Shown here in pieces: positions 6,945-9,088 of a stretch of 9,088 bases of DNA. The stretch's first letter is position 1. Each line of letters opens with the position of its first letter. Made by a program: the position numbers and the translations under genes. This stretch comes from an uncultured Collinsella sp. (lineage in GTDB: Bacteria; Actinomycetota; Coriobacteriia; Coriobacteriales; Coriobacteriaceae), in NCBI GenBank assembly GCA_900555515.1, contig USLO01000065.1:1-9088 (forward strand), in the 5' to 3' direction. The notes beneath the pieces are model-generated. The model was not told where the DNA came from. It did not search any database and saw only the letters and a program-made list of their open reading frames with translations.

Positions 6945-7070
6945 GGGCCCATCGCAGAGGGATTCGAACCCGCAAGGGTGCGGAGCTGAGGAAACGCGAA
7001 GCGTTTTCCAGCGCAGCACGCGAGGGCCGTAGGCCCGAAGCGGATGCGGGCGGCGCCAGCAGCACGCGAC
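6945..7070. other. GC-rich non-coding stretch between the two tRNA-tail modules
   Basis: No supportable gene is seen here. The stretch opens with the antisense T-arm sequence (6959-6973). It then has two tight hairpins, AAACGC-GAA-GCGTTT (6992-7006) and GGGCC-GTA-GGCCC (about 7024-7036), and a near-repeat CCAGC(GC)AGCACGCGA at 7008-7023 and 7056-7069. Open frames run through it on both strands, but they continue through the tRNA and have no plausible start or homology that I recognise, so I do not call them genes. Confidence 0.6.
6959..6973 (-). repeat. antisense T-arm sequence, copy 1
   Basis: GGGATTCGAACCCGC on the plus strand reads GCGGGTTCGAATCCC on the minus strand, the consensus of a tRNA T arm. 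It is preceded by GCCCATCGCA and lies just after the tRNA terminator. An identical 15-mer occurs at 7144-7158. No complete tRNA can be folded around it on the minus strand. Confidence 0.75.
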
Positions 7071-7089
7071 ATCCCTCATCGCCCACCAC
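7071..7089 (+). pseudogene. detached tRNA-Val 3'-end fragment (direct repeat copy 2)
   Basis: These 19 bases are identical to 6886-6904 of the functional tRNA-Val region, but nothing upstream resembles the rest of a tRNA. The fragment keeps the CCA end and is followed after nine bases by its own terminator hairpin. It is either the distal att site of a vanished integrated element or the stub of a second tRNA-Val gene whose 5' part was deleted. Confidence 0.75.
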
Positions 7090-7098
7090 TGATTTGAT

Positions 7099-7129
7099 AG
7101 GCCTCCAGCGATGGAGGCCTTTCCTTTTT
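7099..7129 (+). terminator. orphan intrinsic terminator after the tRNA fragment
   Basis: A perfect nine-pair stem AGGCCTCCA/TGGAGGCCT closed by a GCGA (GNRA-type) tetraloop is followed by TTCCTTTTT. It sits at the same position relative to the tRNA fragment as the real terminator does to the intact tRNA, though stem sequences differ. No intact plus-strand gene now lies directly upstream apart from the tRNA itself. Confidence 0.85.
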
Positions 7130-7143
7130 CATGCCCAGCGCAT

Positions 7144-7158
7144 GGGATTCGAACCCGC
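7144..7158 (-). repeat. antisense T-arm sequence, copy 2
   Basis: Identical to 6959-6973 and displaced by exactly 185 bp, the same offset as the tRNA-tail repeat. It is preceded by GCCCAGCGCAT, close to the GCCCATCGCAGA before copy 1. The two modules therefore share tail, hairpin and antisense T arm in the same register. Confidence 0.75.
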
Positions 7159-7181
7159 CAGCACGTCTGTCACAAAGGCCG

Positions 7182-7398
7182 TGGTCAAAAAATGGCAAAA
7201 ATGAGTACTGCTACTTTGTTTGCAACATATAAAAAGACAGTATTTGCTTAAGTTACGCAACATATGTCCATTATAAGGACTAACAGTTGGATCAAAATCG
7301 TGCTTTCATCGCCATTTCGACTTGCTATCTGGCCTTATTAGTCCAAAATTGCTGCTACCAAATCGGTAACAGTACTCATATTTGATGTTTTTTGACCA
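7182..7398. mobile_element. AT-rich inverted-repeat element, MITE-like, no transposase
   Basis: A 217-bp segment is bounded by 33-bp imperfect inverted repeats (7182-7214 and 7366-7398, 28 of 33 positions matching). Both ends begin TGGTCAAAAAA and both arms carry ATGAGTACTG. By direct count GC is about 36 percent (77 of 215 for 7183-7397), well below the visibly GC-rich genes around it. Inside are a direct repeat GCAACATAT (7222-7230, 7257-7265) and a nested inverted repeat GGACTAA/TTAGTCC (7277-7283, 7338-7344). No transposase frame is present and no convincing target-site duplication is seen in the flanks. A non-autonomous transposable element is the simplest reading; a long-hairpin small RNA is the alternative. 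Confidence 0.6.
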
Positions 7399-7430
7399 GC
7401 AGGTCTCCCTGCCTTAGCAAATCTAAGGCA
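7399..7430. repeat. two overlapping, mutually exclusive hairpins
   Basis: GCAGG (7399-7403) can pair with CCTGC (7408-7412), while TGCCTTAG (7410-7417) pairs perfectly with CTAAGGCA (7423-7430) around a five-base loop. They share bases 7410-7412, so only one can form fully. Neither is followed by a T-run in either direction. On the minus strand they lie 85 to 116 bases past the argD stop and may protect the 3' end of that mRNA. Confidence 0.4.
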
Positions 7431-7514
7431 AAACGGGCTCCAGACCGCTGAATCATGCCGCATAGGACACGCCCACAGTCCGGAACCCGGTCCAAATTGA
7501 GTTATTGCGCTGCG
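7431..7514. other. intergenic tail after argD, nothing recognised
   Basis: No gene, promoter or terminator is evident here. A CCGG-AAC-CCGG mini-hairpin lies near 7481-7491. Together with the features above, 7090-7514 contains no protein gene, so the argD transcript has no conventional intrinsic terminator that I can see. Confidence 0.5.
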
Positions 7515-8798
7515 TTAGCCCAAGACACCCGACAGGATCTCGATCAGGTTGTCCACGTCGGCTTTCTCGCAGACAAGCGGCGGCAGGAAACGCAGCGTGT
7601 GGGCACCAGTAGCGTTAACCACTGCGCCGGCGGCCAGCGCGCGGGCAACAATATCATGCGCATCGCCCGCAGCGTCATCCAGGTCGCAGCCGAGCATCAA
7701 GCCGCGACCGCGTACCTCGGTAACGTTCGGTAACGTGGCGAGCTTTGCCTCCATATAGGCACCCACCTTGGCGGCATGCTCAGCGTAGTCGCCGCGCACG
7801 AGCGCGGAGAGCGTCGCGGCGCACGCCGCGACAGCCAAGCAGCTACCGCCAAAGGTCGAGCCGTGGTCACCCGGCTTAAACACGTCGGCGATCTCTTTCT
7901 TTGCCACCACGGCACCCATGGGCACGCCATCGGCAATGCCCTTGGCAAGGCTCATAATGTCGGGCTCCACGCCATAGGTCTGGAATGCAAACGGCTTGCC
8001 GGAGCGGAAGATGCCACACTGAACCTCGTCGGCGATAAGAACGGCGCCCACCTCGTGTGCCAGGTCGCGCGCCGCCGCCATAAACTCCTCGGTCATGGGG
8101 TGTACACCGCTCTCGCCCTGGATCGGCTCGAGCATGACGGCGCAGACTTCGCTTCCCAGCTGCTTAAAGATCGAACGCAGTTCGTCGACATCGTTGGGCG
8201 TGCAGGCCACAAAGCCGCCCGGCAGCGGGCGGAAGCTATCCTGTAGCCAATCCTGCATGGTGGCCGCAATGGTCTCGAGCGTACGGCCGTGGAAACCGCC
8301 GCGCATGCATACGATGGTGTTGCCGCCGTTACCGGCACGCTTGGCGTACAGACGTGCGAGCTTCATCGAGCCCTCGTTTGCCTCGGCGCCGGAGTTGGCA
8401 AAGAACGTCTCCCACACCTGCTCGTCCGCAGCCGGGGCACCGAGCGCAGCGGCCGTGGTCTCATCGCCGGCGGCAATGGCATCGGCCAGCACGCACGCAC
8501 CATCTACGTCGTCGTTGGCAAGCTTGGACAGCAGCGCCGCGACCTGGCCACGCTGCTCGATGTAGAAGTAGTTAGACACATGCAAAAGCTTTTTGGTCTG
8601 AGCCTCGAGCGCCGAAAGCACTGCAGAATTACCGTGGCCTAGGCTACACACGCCAATACCAGCAAGAAAGTCGAGATACTCACGACCATCGTCACCGGTG
8701 AGCTTCATACCGTGGCCTTCGACAAACTCTACCGGCGAGCGACCAAAGGTATGCATAACGTAATGGGATTCGAGCGATTGTTGAGTTGCAAGTGACAT
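7515..8798 (-). CDS. argD: acetylornithine aminotransferase
   Basis: ArgD transfers an amino group from glutamate to N-acetylglutamate semialdehyde, giving N-acetylornithine in arginine synthesis; it is a cytosolic, PLP-dependent class III aminotransferase. The 427-residue protein shows YLDFLAGIGVCSLGHGN (41-57), SGAEANE (136-142), GGFHGRT (167-173), EPIQGESGV (224-232), the PLP-contacting ADEVQCG with D257, the Schiff-base lysine K286 in SLAKGIADG, GSTFGGSCLA (313-322) and LRFLPPL (402-408). The region from about 95 to 128 is an Ala/Asp-rich insertion of about 30 residues that typical ArgD proteins lack, explaining the above-average length. ATG at 8798 has AAAGG six bases upstream. argB precedes it by 69 bp, matching the argCJBD order. 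A related succinylornithine or other omega-aminotransferase is less likely given argB. Confidence 0.93.
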   Translation of the reverse strand: MSLATQQSLESHYVMHTFGRSPVEFVEGHGMKLTGDDGREYLDFLAGIGVCSLGHGNSAVLSALEAQTKKLLHVSNYFYIEQRGQVAALLSKLANDDVDGACVLADAIAAGDETTAAALGAPAADEQVWETFFANSGAEANEGSMKLARLYAKRAGNGGNTIVCMRGGFHGRTLETIAATMQDWLQDSFRPLPGGFVACTPNDVDELRSIFKQLGSEVCAVMLEPIQGESGVHPMTEEFMAAARDLAHEVGAVLIADEVQCGIFRSGKPFAFQTYGVEPDIMSLAKGIADGVPMGAVVAKKEIADVFKPGDHGSTFGGSCLAVAACAATLSALVRGDYAEHAAKVGAYMEAKLATLPNVTEVRGRGLMLGCDLDDAAGDAHDIVARALAAGAVVNATGAHTLRFLPPLVCEKADVDNLIEILSGVLG

Positions 8799-8815
8799 GG
8801 GATGCCTTTCGTTGG

Positions 8816-8829
8816 GCGCCGTACGGCGC
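8816..8829. promoter_or_regulatory. 14-bp perfect palindrome between argB and argD
   Basis: GCGCCGTACGGCGC reads identically on both strands and lies 18-31 bases upstream of the argD start codon. It could be a protein-binding site or a small mRNA hairpin near the argD ribosome site. It does not resemble the AT-rich ARG box of ArgR that I know, so its role is unknown. Confidence 0.35.
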
Positions 8830-8867
8830 AGGGCTATGGGTGCAGGGGCGCGACGACTGCTGGTCAG

Positions 8868-9088
8868 CTAGACCGTCTGGAGCTTCTCGACCTCGTCGAG
8901 GTTCTCGGTCAGGCGCGCCGCAAACGTCGAAAGCGGGTGCGGATGCGTATCGAACTCGTAGGCCGTCTCGGTGGAGTGGATCACGGTACCGACGCCAGCA
9001 TCGGTCAGCAGCTCCAGCAGCAGCGAGTGCGGCGTCGTGCCGTTGATGATGTGGGCTCGGAACACGCCAGCGGTAAGCGCATCGACGG
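8868..9088 (-). CDS. argB: acetylglutamate kinase, C-terminal part, runs off the window
   Basis: ArgB phosphorylates N-acetylglutamate, the second step of arginine synthesis and in many bacteria the step inhibited by arginine. Only the last 73 codons lie in the window. They read VDALTAGVFRAHIINGTTPHSLLLELLTD followed by GVGTVI; the AGVxRAHII(D/N)G...PHxLLLELxTDxGxGT pattern is the highly recognisable C-terminal segment of this kinase. A GTG inside the frame (9063-9065) is an internal valine, not the start, since the family motif continues upstream to the window edge. After GVGTVI there is a tail of about 38 residues that extends past the point where many ArgB proteins end. It precedes argD by 69 bp on the same strand, as in argCJBD operons. 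Confidence 0.93.
   Translation of the reverse strand, partial: VDALTAGVFRAHIINGTTPHSLLLELLTDAGVGTVIHSTETAYEFDTHPHPLSTFAARLTENLDEVEKLQTV

Noticed and set aside
6811..7089. Minus-strand frame containing MRDSNPQPCACKAP
   Set aside because: This is the translated antisense strand of tRNA-Val, a well-known spurious-protein pattern, not a gene.
6959..7158. Minus-strand T-arm sequences considered as further tRNA genes
   Set aside because: No acceptor, D or anticodon stem can be assembled around either copy, and there is no CCA end.
6794..7204. 136-codon plus-strand frame across tRNA-Val and the downstream modules
   Set aside because: It runs through the tRNA and both terminators. Peptides such as GIRTRKG and MGFEPAS come from T-arm sequence, a familiar annotation artefact around tRNA genes.
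6886..7265. Repeats considered as a CRISPR array
   Set aside because: There are only two copies per repeat, with different unit types, a 185-bp period and tRNA-derived sequence; no cas gene is present.
7090..7514. Search for a riboswitch or T-box before the arginine genes
   Set aside because: This region is downstream of argD, not upstream, and shows no T-box or known aptamer core.

Overview
The window reads as chromosomal DNA of a high-GC Gram-positive actinobacterium. Gene order, codon use and a streptococcal-like (L-lysine-type) MurE fit the class Coriobacteriia, perhaps Collinsella; that placement is an inference without database support. All recognisable protein genes lie on the minus strand. 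The only clear plus-strand gene is a tRNA-Val. Minus-strand gene order, 5' to 3', runs from high to low coordinates.

9088-7515: the end of the arginine pathway operon, argB (C-terminal part only) followed by argD, separated by a short spacer holding a 14-bp perfect palindrome. 7514-6641: an 874-bp stretch without protein genes. Going down from argD it holds overlapping hairpins, a 217-bp AT-rich segment bounded by 33-bp imperfect inverted repeats (MITE-like), a terminator hairpin with a detached 19-bp copy of the tRNA-Val 3' end, and the intact tRNA-Val (UAC) with its own promoter and terminator. The tRNA tail, hairpin and antisense T-arm sequence occur twice, exactly 185 bp apart. This is the most unusual part of the window.

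6640-4760: asnB, a long-form glutamine-dependent asparagine synthetase, closed by a strong intrinsic terminator. 4711-4683: a promoter overlapping that terminator appears to start the next unit. 4648-1: murE, a HAD phosphatase, murI, rph and rdgB (N-terminal part only), all in one direction with gaps of 51-143 bp, probably one transcription unit.

The murE-murI pair serves peptidoglycan stem-peptide synthesis: MurI makes the D-glutamate that becomes residue 2, and MurE adds residue 3. The MurE specificity region resembles L-lysine-adding enzymes and lacks the DNPR motif of meso-diaminopimelate enzymes. rph and rdgB are housekeeping genes for tRNA 3'-end trimming and nucleotide-pool cleansing. 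No defence system, CRISPR array, phage gene or complete transposase gene is visible. The best candidates for something undescribed are the inverted-repeat element at 7182-7398 and the duplicated tRNA-tail module at 6886-7158.
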